Shown piece after piece: positions 27,301-30,970 of a DNA stretch of 64,000 nt. How positions within the stretch are numbered: the first letter of the stretch is position 1; the number at the start of each line of letters is the position of its first letter. The notes under the pieces were generated by a model that was not told where the DNA came from, searched no databases, and worked only from the letters and a program-made list of their open reading frames with translations. Position numbers and translations under genes: made by a program. Origin of the DNA: Symsagittifera roscoffensis (lineage: Eukaryota > Xenacoelomorpha > Acoela > Convolutidae); contig NW_026971160.1 of the NCBI RefSeq assembly GCF_963678635.1, positions 30,567 through 94,566 on the forward strand, in the 5' to 3' direction.

Positions 27301-29913
27301 GCAGAAGTGTGTGGGGGAGGGGGAGGGTGGTTGTTGGGAGAGAGTGCGGGCAGTGCTGACTGGTCGGTGCTGTGTGTTGTCTGTGAGTAGACACTTTGGC
27401 AACTTCCTCTCCTTCATCTACCCTGCAGTCAAGACACTCTATCTACTAAATGTAGTCGGTCAGATGTACCTACTCTCACTATGGCTAGGTTGGTGCATTC
27501 AGTCTTTTTTATGAAAAAAAAAACATTTTTAACACTATGGACATCAATTCAGTCTTCTGTTTTTTTTTATAAAAATATATATATTTTAAAGCACCATGAA
27601 CAACAGTTTTAGTTGGGGTAAAATATTTACCTTTGCTAGCCATCACTTTGATAATAAAAAGGGCACATATAAAGCGGAAAACTGATTGCTTTGATTGAAA
27701 TTGATTGCAGAATTACTTGTTAAAACCCATTCCAGTTTTTTTTAGTCAAGAAAAATGTCCGTTCAGTAAACAGTATGTACTAAAAAAAAGAAATCTCTCA
27801 TTCAATTAAAGTATGTTGTAATTTGGCATAAATTTCAGGAGCAGAAATTTTGATTGAACAAAAAAATGTTTAAATTGAATGAATTTTCCAGCCAATATCA
27901 AAATCTTTGCAAACCTTGTAATGCAATTTACAGGCGAGGAGTACAGATGGTACGGGATAGACGTGTTGTTCAGCATGGGATTGGAGGGCAAGCGGCTCTC
28001 TGACGTCACCAGTCTCTTCCCCAGAGTCACGTGGTGCAAGGTGCAGGAGAGGGGAAAAGAGAGCATTCTAGTGCACAACATGAACTGTGTTCTTCCGATT
28101 AATCTCTTCAACGAGATGGTATTCCTCGTGAGTAAAAATTTATTATGAGCATTACTCGTGAGTGTAATTTTAACCTCGTGGCCCACGAGGTTAAAGTTAT
28201 ACTCATGAGGATTAAGTTATACCCACGAGTCGTGGGTATAACTATAACCTCATGTGTATAATTAATCTCGTGAGTCTAACTTTAAGCTCATGAGTAGAAC
28301 TTTAATCCCGTGAGTATAACTGTAACCTCGTGAGTATAATTTTTAATGAAATGATTTTAACGAGAGTATTCCTTACGAGTATGATCTCAACTCAATTTAC
28401 CGAAACTAAGCAGCTAGATACTCTTCATTGCAGATAGGATCGAAAAGTATAAAATTTTATTTTAACGAAATTGCTTCAAAATGCTGAGCAGTTTCTTTGA
28501 ATAGTTGAGGGATTTTAACAGCCACATACTAATTATTGTCCTGCTTATTGTGTTTTAGGTGGTGTGGTTCTGGCTGGCATTTGTGTTCGGGGTGACCAGT
28601 TTGAGTCTGGCCAGATGGTTCCTCAACTGCAGCTACATGGGCGACGAGTATGTCCGCAAACACCTCAAGTTCAGCAACAAACTGCAGGTAAAACCCACTG
28701 TCAACATGCTAGCGATATAATGACTATAAATTGCTCTAGTTTCAACAAAAGTTATGGACAGCTTTTGGATCTTGTTTACTATCCCCCTCCCCCTAAGGCA
28801 AGGGGGGTTCTTTTCATAGTACAAAAGTAGCATAATCTTATTCAATGAATTAGTCTTTCATACGGGGGAAATTCCTTACCAGGTGCCATAAATGGAGGGG
28901 GACTCAGGAAATGATTAAAAATCCTCGAATTTAGCAAATTTTAAGGCCTGAATTTCAAATTGGGTAAGCAGCGGCTGCACTCTGTAGAGAATACAAGGAG
29001 AAAAAGCTAACTTTACTTTAAACTAATATAAACGAAATAGCGAATTCCAACTTATTAGGCTATCTTGGTAGAAATAGTTGATTAGTACCATCATGTAATT
29101 TAAAAAATCGCATTATGTAATTTTAAAAATAATTTAATTACATTTGTTGCGTTCTCGCAGACGGCCGAAGACAAGAAACTCCTTCGGCGCTTCCTCCACG
29201 GCTACCTCAAACAGGACGGGGTCTTCATCATCCGCATGCTAAGTCGGAACACCTCCTCCATTTTCGTCTCTGACCTCCTGTCCGAAATGTTTGAACTCCA
29301 CCGAGTGAAAAGTACCGAACAGAGGCGACAACAAAGGTACTAGTGTGGTAAACTGATCCCTCAAAATGTAAACACCATAGACAATTTAAAAAAACATCAA
29401 AACCACCAAAAAAAGGTGCCCAAAAAATTCAATTTAAAAGGTATACATCAAACTTTGTTAGATAAAACCCAGTTTAGATCAAGCTACAGTTTTGATTAAG
29501 AAATTAATCAGACTCAAATTATTATCCGGGACCAATTTCTCACAAGTGTATTCCTTCTACACAGACTGCATAGAGCCACCCAACAAACCAAGAATCCTCC
29601 GATACCTCCTCACGAGCCAACTCCATCACACCTCCTTCAGATCCAGGAGCCGCCTGTTCACAGTACCCTGGAGAGTTACCAAAGCGACGAGAACCTCCTA
29701 CTCAAAGTATCGGAACCTCCGAGCTCAAACAATACAAATAGTCAACCAGCTCCTATTTTGCCTCCCAGAAGTGTTGCAGGTTCGACCATTTCCAATCAAG
29801 GCACTTGTGGTGATATTCGTCCTATGCCACCCCCCTTATACCAGAGGTTCGCTACAAACTTAGAAGTGGTTTCAACGCGCAGCTGTGATACCATTTGTGA
29901 TAAGAAAAAGTGA
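3174..29913 (+). CDS. Innexin (gap-junction channel subunit), 8 exons
   Basis: Innexins oligomerise into gap-junction channels and hemichannels in the plasma membrane. Exons: 3174-3342, 6882-7069, 26578-26746, 27297-27488, 27934-28127, 28559-28687, 29161-29336, 29565-29913. These give 1,566 nt, or 521 residues. Every junction is GT-AG and phase-consistent. Seen: TM1 near residues 40-56 ending RQFVG; first extracellular loop with paired cysteines C62 and C80; the family signature YYQWVP at the start of TM2, followed by FPHLLWR; TM3 with LYLLNVVGQ; second extracellular loop with C274 and C291 and the conserved run NCVLPINLFNE; TM4 VVWFWLAFVFG; a Pro/Ser/Thr-rich cytoplasmic tail. This is longer than the usual 360-480 residues, mainly through the tail and a Gly-rich N-terminus. 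Intron 2 contains an 18.8-kb retrotransposon. The family call is secure; orthology within innexins is not assigned. Confidence 0.95.
3453..3890. mobile_element. hAT-type MITE in innexin intron 1
   Basis: The termini are inverted copies of CAGGGGCGGAT (3453 onward and ending at 3890). They are flanked by near-identical 8-bp direct repeats, GGGGTGTC at 3445-3452 and GAGGTGTC at 3891-3898, the duplication size of hAT transposons. The interior is non-coding and holds a long G run (about 3480-3500) and a long C run (about 3691-3716). No transposase is present, so it is a non-autonomous element. The homopolymer lengths may be unreliable in any assembly. Confidence 0.75.
4930..5310 (+). repeat. Dispersed repeat, copy 1 (inverted partner at 26068-26460)
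   Basis: About 380 bp closely matching the reverse complement of 26068-26460. Shared landmarks include the run ACGCGCGATATAATTCGCGC, a shared TATGGCGTGTGGGG stretch, and the hairpin CAGGGCTTCGCCCTG near one end. It is non-coding, lies in innexin intron 1, and belongs to an unclassified interspersed family. Confidence 0.7.
5467..5928. mobile_element. hAT-type MITE with perfect 8-bp target duplication
   Basis: The ends are inverted copies beginning CAGGGCATATCAAAATAC (5467) and complementary at 5928, with one mismatch in the first part. Both flanks carry GCCCTCGG (5459-5466 and 5929-5936), an exact 8-bp target-site duplication typical of hAT elements. The 462-bp interior consists largely of ATATTGCA-type repeats and encodes nothing convincing. 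Confidence 0.85.
6882..7069 (+). CDS. Innexin exon 2
   Basis: Encodes residues 57-119: the first extracellular loop with both conserved cysteines, and the YYQWVP signature opening TM2. Acceptor TTTTCAG, donor ATG|GTCAGT. The retrotransposon LTR begins only 50 bases downstream. Confidence 0.95.
7120..7529 (+). repeat. Element A 5' LTR
   Basis: A 410-bp direct terminal repeat, apparently identical to 25554-25963. It contains a strong stem (GTGCTGAA with TTTCAGCAC, about 7227-7261) and an AATAAA signal at 7324-7329, consistent with promoter and polyadenylation functions of an LTR. The preceding bases TTTT (7116-7119) match those after the 3' LTR. Confidence 0.93.
7532..7549 (+). other. Element A primer-binding site, tRNA-Arg-like
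   Basis: TGGTGCGACCAT starts two bases after the LTR. It complements the 3' end expected of an arginine tRNA ending GGTCGCACCA, and the following bases include CTCGAAC, matching a T-loop. The primer assignment is inference from general tRNA knowledge. Confidence 0.6.
7618..7851 (+). CDS. Short leader ORF of element A (77 aa), uncertain
   Basis: The first AUG frame downstream of the primer site, encoding a 77-residue basic peptide with no recognised domain. It could be a chance frame, an upstream regulatory ORF limiting translation of downstream frames, or a leader exon donating an AUG to spliced mRNAs. Nothing in the sequence distinguishes these. Confidence 0.25.
   Translation: MLYDNNLIEMSLRLNRSEPIFRTIIELPGIGRRPRTKDDIRQSRNLPYSYMIVRQKPEQTFIFRILLAMNLGFHLQT
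7852..8781 (+). promoter_or_regulatory. Element A structured leader with repeated hairpins
   Basis: Untranslated leader. Two exact 25-nt copies of a self-complementary motif (8181-8205 and 8241-8265; arms AAGG/CCTT and GATC/GATC) are spaced 60 nt apart. A degenerate motif around TCGAT followed by CCAACCCTT or CCAACCCTG occurs three times (about 8322-8345, 8539-8568, 8651-8682). TCTAACGA precedes at least two of them. A further stem, GTGAAG/CTTCAC, lies near 8408-8436. Repeated hairpins between primer site and Gag are where retroviruses keep packaging and dimerisation signals; that role is inferred here. Confidence 0.5.
8782..9249 (+). CDS. Element A ORF1, basic 155-aa protein of unknown function
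   Basis: Starts at ATG 8782, ends at TGA 9247-9249, and overlaps the Gag start (9224) by 26 nt in another frame. The protein is strongly basic, with clustered Lys/Arg around residues 38-62, a Ser/Glu/Asp-rich middle, and a second basic patch near residues 110-122. No domain is recognised. Charge and position resemble nucleic-acid-binding accessory proteins of complex retroviruses, but that is analogy only. The overlap with Gag suggests leaky scanning or reinitiation. The frame is uninterrupted in an otherwise fresh insertion, so it is probably translated. Confidence 0.65.
   Translation: MSFKNLGNKQTIILHNCEIDNKKYDLVITPHTQTVGYIRTKRQTLKRKIITKQRQITRKRFSKNRNAFSESETNSLDELYKLKESIDKNYPQHDQLYFSDSETTSNSSQRGKRRIKKQYKHKPVHLYNWNQPIRHINNYILTVIERKNEFNTHPR
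9224..11041 (+). CDS. gag: Element A Gag, N-terminal portion up to in-frame UGA (605 aa)
   Basis: From ATG 9224 to TGA 11039-11041. Residues about 1-290 look globular and helical; the position suggests a matrix-like domain, though I recognise no family. Residues about 290-600 are Gln/Asn/Pro/Tyr-rich low complexity, including two copies of a QPIQQQNP unit (about 10767-10830). The stop falls in the motif that normally begins the Ty3-type capsid, and the same frame continues open directly after it. The product is therefore either a free matrix-like protein or the start of a longer Gag made by UGA readthrough. A nonsense mutation is the alternative. It is far longer than normal gypsy Gag N-termini. 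Confidence 0.8.
   Translation: MSSTHTPGDETPDDDEIFPFIVDADTDRGQHIFCQNLLVNLFEPGISPCKTEFPDVKIKRQIIDHYLKDICNITQQYGIYSIEFTSPNHNNRTYTIQTDDLDLEFSKVFSEYIKSIQYHNSQRANSIFTNEVFAIIYSYISILENEIPLTNVSPTETSKHLKVRHEITLLSSYLNIIKENFTKDDVSQHTKHDLQKILAWFIIDYFTHNIDLIAQARKNFRPQNSNDDTAITEQSDYVWDPEWSHPAFISFPQSISSQAISTISYIRDYVRVIPLTIDATPLNYNTFLPDTQNNSLNSTVIHNENLNGTRNLTQQDIQTPSHFINEEIVHTTTTQQSISPIRPNLTTPRNTNPSQTQVTLQSTVKPSVAPKYSHMDYQTYRPMTIPSKSRKTFTKNNFADHNYNYTHPSKTNYQPQRNFNQYTKPRNWDNPTAQYNSKNFQPNPPQDRSENYPFFQQNKNKKQTSYQMDYLSSDDDFLQPDIFAPNTQEYRRQGIQKTRTNYRNFSPQPIDTQHQQPIQQQNPITTQSFQPIQQQNPMTAHSYQPSQMQNEIPLPYYLQQHEITRNQLSNFSQMPNAAESLQMTMNPYLMGGSSITSNKPLMVFT
11042..11701 (+). CDS. gag: Element A Gag capsid region between two in-frame UGAs
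   Basis: Same frame as the preceding segment, closed by TGA 11699-11701; the first internal ATG is 11093. It carries the retrotransposon Gag pattern: an early DYLNAV helix, then AAQKWF, W/F-spaced helices and a long charged C-terminal helix. It has no convincing start of its own close to the domain boundary, so it most likely depends on readthrough of the first UGA. A mutated, now split Gag is the alternative. The Gag assignment rests on pattern recognition. Confidence 0.75.
   Translation, partial: TDPEYSVEDYLNAVTANLILNIGPEPINTPLHQNWIHRRTALIQTTLDGAAQKWFSVLPLEIKSNWKRFTQEFSKMFDSERNKQQQRVLCNEIRRLPNETIKQIAVRIETLVRKAYSLNTHDYKNTKMTEILMMTLTPQLRKIAIKKRASHPSSIREPDLDFRKLVDKLEQAEITMKLEETENLKLQYVNRIETTPTNINNIQESETDLVEKITEILNI
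11702..17434 (+). CDS. pol: Element A nucleocapsid-Pol: zinc knuckle, protease, RT, RNase H, integrase
   Basis: The open frame continues from the second UGA; the first ATG (11861) lies after the zinc knuckle, which argues for readthrough rather than initiation there. In order: CCHC knuckle CNYCRRYGHSISEC (about 11744-11785); an Asn/Arg/Tyr/Ser low-complexity tract (about 11920-12420); aspartic protease LIDSGAESN (about 12900); RT with FTTADMNSAYNQ (about 14218) and catalytic YLDDVF (about 14421); RNase H with CDASNFGIGA (about 14865) and TDHKP; a long tether; integrase HHCC zinc finger (about 15957-16085); DDE core with FDTKGP, TDNGTEF and WTNGLVEGMN; a GPY-type C-terminal module (about 16993). 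The catalytic residues I can see are all present. It copies and inserts the element. Confidence 0.93.
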   Translation, partial: EKNPNFKGKPSFKKWCNYCRRYGHSISECRQKQQDNQNKPQKYKEPNKSFYQYMKKDQNLPNKTVHSNNSSGKPLPNNTNYTRNQSPYNSSYRGRSPERRNTNNSSQNHYNRPNSRNNYSRSNSNTQRFVSRSNSQSRNNYYPNNQSRNSSYNRNRNYSYNRNRSYSNNRNQNYPNNRSRNNSYNRSNYNRLNNNYQNRSRNNSQNRHSSYNNRYRNYSQSPHRNNNNYNNSNNRHRSSTPKHQRQINQVQSNPETTSDPPGIDDTVTDTLQLNQINCTSSDSESDTENTLSINMIKVENDYESVIYEQPFPSHIYENQSEFLQNYYTTPINSTPTTQETNEINTTDQTNKNTKTKCLNTNHIYQNIQKEQPKEKIWTIPFLLESPRNKEFQPPDLEIDFLIDSGAESNIINIPTWNEIKTLHPKLTPLETSSKLATAQGSTLINYGKIQLFLLPTRTMEQSKILNKPFKQIFHITDIKYNIIGIPFISKYIPTINILNSKDKYTKTKETSLTFFQRLNKQPPFFSKFYPIYNQQRKHLKPLSGNIYNFSIKQVHQYDKEQNKQKFYMSDFEFKPIHKFFKITISSIKYLKNSNSDIISLHVYNNTPYQVTLPLGLLGYCETNATISPIHEKAYRVNNILQLLDICQSTILNEELSINNIISNENRNTDYFTKTPYFKPTFNISNYTEDQQKFLTMFNFQHSQITQDEFEKLAKQLIKYSSVYATSKFDVGKISSSLHLPLKPDAVFKKQRASKVPIHLHDKVNRLLDILEQYNIISPVNKEEQPKGNTFINPVIILAKGESLKIVLDARYLNSLIDESKCNWPIEPIQVILTKINGKYFTTADMNSAYNQMPLDEQSRRLTQFVIGNQQYEFNRLFYGISIGPAAFSAFMSKIFRPLILKKNAITYLDDVFMQSQTKDEMFNILEKYHQILQNENLKAAPDKSHFFLTRVKFLGHNIERKTITPLKSRIDAIQKLQPPTNKKKIQEFLGMLNFLSKYVYKMQLYLRPFYNILRQQNNFEWNTEHQARFEEIKKLLTEQISNTIPDPDQPFYAMCDASNFGIGAALLQSHNGTNKMNLISANSRLFTQAELRLSTLMRECTAIIYTLTEYEFLILGSKHPTVLFTDHKPIIFLFTQKSNPNHRVYRFQLILMKFPNLHIVWTAGKNLALPDTLSRNTPPELLTRKTTVEIPKNIKFYLAENEKSPRLECKYAVKTDIEQSQINNLQHFPLYLDCQNNHYEVDLLGTSTFKPIPYSQWIKNNTQQKRTKQHPPKKDHFPLIEKEDLTDKINLSGPQTNDSKYTINQVFDLHDPLDTIPLSKLEIENIFLPPTETITISTLKQYQNLDPVIRQLKSWHKYKTKPIKADSTILGNKTLLRYFRKFNNTTINENTDLLEYNLNESTVPCLPISMILIAFNISHTQNIKGHSGSEKTYSNFIQNFYFPNAPIWIKVLCNDCIVCQLNKPYPNQKQIAQKQDFKGQSLYFNHRISFDTKGPISPSSEGNSYIMVIVDAFTHYVALNPVPHCNAYYAYTTLYEHWIAKFGLPEILVTDNGTEFINNEIITLCHLYNIKHKPRTSHAPWTNGLVEGMNRSLQEYLRCIINGNDTKYTEWSADVKLFPLAYNSQITTTLGMSPYEMVFNQKPRKPIMFTANSHKNAQGYCQPNKDSICYNLPLHTHDEDHFHHPQILKLASGTHTEWILNRDKKHNEIYQKITKKLLQRQNINDQINSRFTPASDLKIGTFVLIPNFNTQKGISKKLQPLRKGPYQIIAKPTDVTYKITDSNKKEIVQHRNNLLPYYPKEYALRELTQLYSFTGLKIIQNEPHLKNTEQNDNPTENQNTKPTATKNNTQNHKEPPKPRKNRKMTEQIIPQEEIDKSEHRKATRLRNQPRKNYKMFIPQSKILKKVEFKK
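17435..18033 (+). other. Element A spacer between Pol and small ORFs
   Basis: About 600 nt without a convincing frame. It contains a 32-nt-spaced direct repeat (TTAGCCTAAAGTA at about 17792 and 17823). By position it may hold splice acceptors for the downstream accessory and Env messages; CAAACAG near 18000 is one candidate. Confidence 0.4.
18034..18264 (+). CDS. Element A small hydrophobic ORF (76 aa)
   Basis: ATG 18034 to TGA 18262-18264. The protein is dominated by Phe, Ile and Leu, with about 40 near-continuous hydrophobic residues in the middle, enough for one or two membrane segments. There is no signature. Its TGA overlaps the next ATG as ATGA, suggesting coupled termination-reinitiation. 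A viroporin-like or membrane-accessory role is conceivable but unproven; short AT-rich frames readily look hydrophobic, so confidence is limited. Confidence 0.45.
   Translation: MLFSQTVAQIFINFKHFFSILEAFIIFLFDILESFLIILIIFCNIFLIFYTILELFLQLSKTLEYIHRYDFNNLSK
18261..18449 (+). CDS. Element A second small hydrophobic ORF (62 aa)
   Basis: Starts inside the stop of the previous frame (ATGA at 18261-18264) and ends at TAA 18447. Two hydrophobic stretches (about residues 10-30 and 36-53) flank a CKCIKK basic hinge, followed by an acidic/basic tail: a two-pass hairpin layout like many small viral channel proteins. The resemblance is only in layout. Confidence 0.45.
   Translation: MIRTIFSRTDIFLLFVIFITFLSSLILTICKCIKKAIITFALATIFLIIFLEEYYNKHKPSH
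18455..19591 (+). CDS. Element A 378-codon open frame lacking any AUG
   Basis: The frame is open from 18455 (after TAA 18452-18454) to TAA 19589-19591 without one ATG codon, in the same register as Gag-Pol. Only one ATG occurs in any sense frame in this stretch (about 19045, out of frame). The protein is Pro/Ser/Thr/Gln-rich in its first two thirds. The last third looks globular, with clear alternation of hydrophobic and polar residues. It overlaps the Env start (19579) by 13 nt. Minus-one frameshifting from the preceding ORF is excluded by a stop between them. Translation must use a near-cognate start or an AUG supplied by splicing. The AUG depletion would let scanning ribosomes reach the Env AUG. 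Function unknown. Confidence 0.7.
   Translation, partial: QFKNPSKIATQQSQNQSSPTSSQDNPTPPSTTQNPQTSTRISFQDNPYTFEERHARLSEPLEPVQRQASLSEPTYNLYPTLPQELSRIRNLSQNQNTTEINRQIIHPRRNRNFQTPRVHFDIPQSPPQTTPENTTGITPETPTLFSQRSTSSLPSDYLGSTPTSEQIRENPFNPPNQTSRFPYWTTHSFTQGEPNLVNDPIDISTDTTTSSSLPETLSLPSTPSISQFSPLPFNLNFPNNLDARYREQSSINIPLRLDWNTFTAPPPLFGQHQESNRLHNWALNRLQYRQDIHNDIRDHNIQILQQNSLQLKFEITVKLNNITQHPYPLNPPNITAQSLPPPFITTEVIYKYDRYTKNTIGYITFYNPYSGLSYTCIF
19579..22197 (+). CDS. env: Element A Env-like membrane glycoprotein (872 aa)
   Basis: Starts ATG 19579. It has a hydrophobic N-terminal signal (residues 1-18), a roughly 670-residue Cys-bearing ectodomain, a hydrophobic anchor (about 695-735) with a second hydrophobic segment (about 745-765), and a tail of about 105 residues. 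The tail contains PTAP (about residues 794-797, nt 21958-21969) and YEQI, motifs that in retroviruses recruit ESCRT or sorting machinery. No obvious RxKR furin site was seen. The arrangement of the N-terminal cysteines and beta-rich repeats reminds me of chuvirus-type (class III) glycoproteins, which some BEL/Pao elements have captured, more than of errantiviral Env; this is tentative. The role would be virion attachment and fusion. TGA 22195-22197 overlaps the next ATG. Confidence 0.75.
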   Translation: MYFLKLLIFLQLPFLVISNQNINPSPRTGPQDLLVTHYDCEENEQKTLHKYAINQVSQCETEPQAIETTDIIATLYSKARATTVTGYKFTATFSEKKVHCSQVSNGNKNRLDHESFYQSNIERLLHLNPDDCKNELLRLNITQNKNSQRKLVNFQVFSDSVHQSQLERHQGHIKLDEKYPYNGAHGRLTYDLHDKHWIPHIGVNNPSNCKADTKNKGYQEIMFFDWKIQLEKIQLTRDLSDNTMIYQGIRLPCKNDQGYCDPTTRTQATIVWFPEDTCTTFQVAKIHARMIKFHEKYFIQSIPYEQVHPSRKLSSDFRNIDNIENKLTRFQIYQETELACKYRNPLHRTQYSEILVEYEKGFDMTTGKVKIDPYATGHPLNEGTSYIPVNFEKSNGQPGGHLKPYDTRSTRLQELSLMNTTYFGNIHYDIHLDMKLDYTISRIFQEMSLSELETLHQLCELERTQILQSLALAVLKIPYAGYLLSGNRSNFLDYEGNILWFYTCTKKVSPLYVFEDKRCYKRIPIFYKNKVHFVDTLSRRTYFWDTAVPCGSENSHNVVQLNPDENKYYLLTPYPTLMQSLKKFSPESIRAIARNPNIDLQSIGIYSKSDIQHHIRTQQFQELLTQMDTIQRQSIDQNLRKLAETAGFADIYTQDYSGYFKDIKDYIYLNGEKYRPQDISPINIFSFVTLKNEILDFLGWPYYILEKLTILYAMFNFIGFLFSLLKGIYNTCAIHTQVNRQASVARILFAGFFGIFSTSINKILLDAQIKEYNTKITTRQNTYDEEHNNVDTQPTAPQLPPLPNNHPLSLVPRNFRNLAITHNPNFRLTTSQSPIQHIMTHQSQDDNTYEQIIEQPHTTAFQSQNNNFFSPR
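22194..23993 (+). CDS. Element A 3'-terminal ORF, unrecognised 599-aa protein
   Basis: ATG 22194 overlaps the Env stop as ATGA; the frame ends TAA 23991-23993. Residues 1-200 are Ser/Pro/Thr/Asn-rich and probably disordered. Residues about 200-599 have normal globular composition, rich in Tyr, Phe and His, without transmembrane segments or signal peptide. I recognise no family. Its place after Env is where some complex retroviruses keep accessory genes. Codon usage shares the A/C-rich, G-poor character of the rest of the element, so it has evolved with it. The stop is followed at once by a consensus splice donor. Confidence 0.75.
   Translation: MSRQLGSLHRSNSHPTNLTSSIPIIPLFAFPPPDFPSSNVTSDMNSDTNSHISVLYSISQLNNPNIETPDEFADSEPSPSNNFHNPSNFSQPPFQPILSNNPDPITPTPSYASQVTPTYSSYQSDQSSHSPDTPRISPELDNFITLQQQPYHLNTPTINQISSTTNSSNPPTPSSNYTESLTPSSTSTISSLNTNRAYRTFKRKFPNHPFPAKPGTAREYINHPQHTNTKEFLAITLPSFPQYTLNTPHDANETRNFVDEYVLMPTLSWTSYYHFTNPLCLPLSSTSIDIDRNKDMLYRLTTPLTARQFTYVGYKKSLKIHTAPRANEYTLEYYDHNIIRANQDQFLDDDRFANPQITEKFFIKTPYIFTLNIFDRKFDHIISEALTDTQAYESFKERFQIFSLTFHFLAPHERDLHCSHDIMLRTKQTHTYSYYRFIQNHFDLHTPSRQPHHRFQFINSKYTSPYFLNFTYCIKDTNLHGILRNYDPITQMYIFCPITKTFNAEESRPFLIPHEFLQPIEIPSLEFIHNTKFNHKLYNLIQNTPYEFAVGTEELTTIKALQLLWPLLQTKNIIRILAKLLTTSELIHDIFPHGFFPDD
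23994..25553 (+). other. Element A 3' untranslated region with repeated motifs
   Basis: About 1.56 kb without a sense ORF. AG|GTAAGTAT at about 23998, TACTAAT and ATTACAG form a possible 39-nt mini-intron. GCAGTAAAT-type repeats occur at about 24204, 24238, 24291 and 24323, two of them preceded by C runs. A stem TCCTGG/CCAGGA occurs at 24845-24865, and GGCCTAACCCACC appears twice (about 24850 and 24894). No strong polypurine tract precedes the 3' LTR; GGATGGG is the best candidate. Possible RNA-export or packaging elements, by position only. Confidence 0.4.
25554..25963 (+). repeat. Element A 3' LTR
   Basis: Direct repeat of 7120-7529, no difference found by eye, with AATAAA near 25758. It is followed by TTTT matching the 5' flank. 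Confidence 0.93.
26068..26460 (-). repeat. Dispersed repeat, copy 2 (inverted relative to 4930-5310)
   Basis: Reverse-complement match to the intron 1 copy, with the same GCGCGATATAATTCGCGC core and CAGGGCTTCGCCCTG hairpin. It lies in the remaining host part of innexin intron 2, between the 3' LTR and exon 3. Confidence 0.7.
26578..26746 (+). CDS. Innexin exon 3
   Basis: Residues 120-175: the remainder of TM2 with FPHLLWR and the start of the cytoplasmic loop ending RHIDRYL. Acceptor TTTTTAG, donor TTAG|GTATGT. Confidence 0.93.
27297..27488 (+). CDS. Innexin exon 4
   Basis: Residues 176-239: a Gly/Glu-containing cytoplasmic loop, then TM3 with LYLLNVVGQ. Acceptor TTCTACTAG, donor CTAG|GTTGGT. 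Confidence 0.92.
27934..28127 (+). CDS. Innexin exon 5
   Basis: Residues 240-304: the second extracellular loop with both conserved cysteines and the NCVLPINLFNE motif. Acceptor TTTACAG, donor CTC|GTGAGT. Confidence 0.95.
28128..28350 (+). repeat. Degenerate tandem repeat resembling 5' splice sites
   Basis: The innexin intron 5 donor CTC|GTGAGTA is followed by about ten degenerate units of the form CTCGTGAGTATAA or CTCATGAG, some inverted, including the palindrome CCTCGTGGCCCACGAGG. The units look like multiplied copies of the authentic exon 5 donor. Confidence 0.7.
28559..28687 (+). CDS. Innexin exon 6
   Basis: Residues 305-347: TM4 (VVWFWLAFVFG) and the first part of the C-terminal domain. 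Acceptor GTTTTAG, donor CAG|GTAAAA. Confidence 0.95.
29161..29336 (+). CDS. Innexin exon 7
   Basis: Residues 348-405: C-terminal domain including FLHGYLKQDGVFIIRML. Acceptor TCGCAG. The donor AAAG|GTACTA is chosen because it leads in frame into the long conserved-composition tail; reading through would stop after two codons (29341). Confidence 0.88.
29565..29913 (+). CDS. Innexin exon 8 and stop
   Basis: Residues 406-521: a Pro/Ser/Thr-rich cytoplasmic tail ending DKKK and TGA 29911-29913. Acceptor CTACACAG. The tail is unique to this gene as far as I can see. Confidence 0.85.
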
Positions 29914-29918
29914 AATTC

Positions 29919-29924
29919 AATAAA
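29919..29924 (+). terminator. Innexin polyadenylation signal AATAAA
   Basis: AATAAA begins five bases after the innexin stop codon, giving a very short 3' UTR. Confidence 0.6.
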
Positions 29925-30305
29925 CATTTTCCTTGCCTTGTTTTAGCACAAGTAATAATAACGCTTTGCAACAATATTTGTTCAGAGTTTAAACTGTTGA
30001 TGCCAATTTGATAATAAATCATGTTATGTTAAATCATCAATTTGAAATTTAAACTTTTTTTAGGATCAAGCCGTTTTTTGCAGTGCCAAGCCATTTTAAT
30101 CCAGCAAGACTCCTAGGTAACACTTCTACAATTGACAAAAGAAGTTTTTTTAACACCGACAATTAGCTTTTAAAACATTCATGTGTAAATGGTTATGACC
30201 GAGTATCACAAAATAATTTTTCTATTAATTTGCCATCAAGCAAAAAACTTTGAGCTGCAAAAGTGATATTTTATTTCAAATAACTTTCCGCAAAATTCAA
30301 GAAAA

Positions 30306-30866
30306 CAAGGATAGCCAGGTTACTGTGCAAGTAGCGCAGAATGTTCCGACCATGGTCTTTAGAAAACTACGGTTTAGAGAGTTTTTTTTTCCAAATTAGT
30401 GCACTTTTTTCTGCTCGGTGTGATGAAAAAATCTGACGTATAAACATAATTTATGCATATTAGACAGTCATAGTACTATTGGCAAATTGCACAAAAATTT
30501 TTGTAGAGAAATGACTAGAATACTTTTGCAAAATGAAGCTAAAAAACTCCAAAAACTAGTTTCAATTGCTTAAAACTAAAATTTGAGGTCTTAAATTAGC
30601 CATAATTTAGCTGTTTTAAGCCTGCTCGCTTGCTTTACTCGCTCGAATTAAAACGAAAAAACAAAAATTTCAAACCGGATTTTCTCGACAATGGGAATTT
30701 TTTTGGAAATTTTTTTATGTGGTTCGAATCAAAACTGAAAAAAACTTTAAGGTGATATATCACTCAATTGAGTCCGCTGATCATTTGTGGTACCTCATTT
30801 TGCGTGGAAAACGAAAAAAAAATTAAAACACCCAATACAAAGTTCTCATTTGTCAAATGGTCGGAA
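30306..30866 (-). mobile_element. HINE/DINE-1-like non-autonomous element, copy 1
   Basis: One of four long copies in the window. On the minus strand it starts with a subterminal TTCCGACCAT motif (one mismatch in this copy) and ends with the inverted partner ATGGTCGGAACAT. A CTGCGC/GCACAG-type stem-loop and about 17 terminal bases follow. Subterminal inverted repeats plus a 3' hairpin are the layout of Helentron-associated elements. Non-coding. Confidence 0.5.
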
Positions 30867-30970
30867 AAAGGCTGCAAGAGTAATTGTATAATTTCTTTAA
30901 AAAATCATATACATGTCCAAATGCTTGCAAACTGCTCGGCTCGTATCATCAAAATTAAGTTACAAAAATT

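Noticed and set aside
29492-29863. 123-codon plus-strand frame after innexin exon 7
   Set aside because: Different register from the innexin tail; the spliced phase from exon 7 selects the overlapping exon 8 frame instead.
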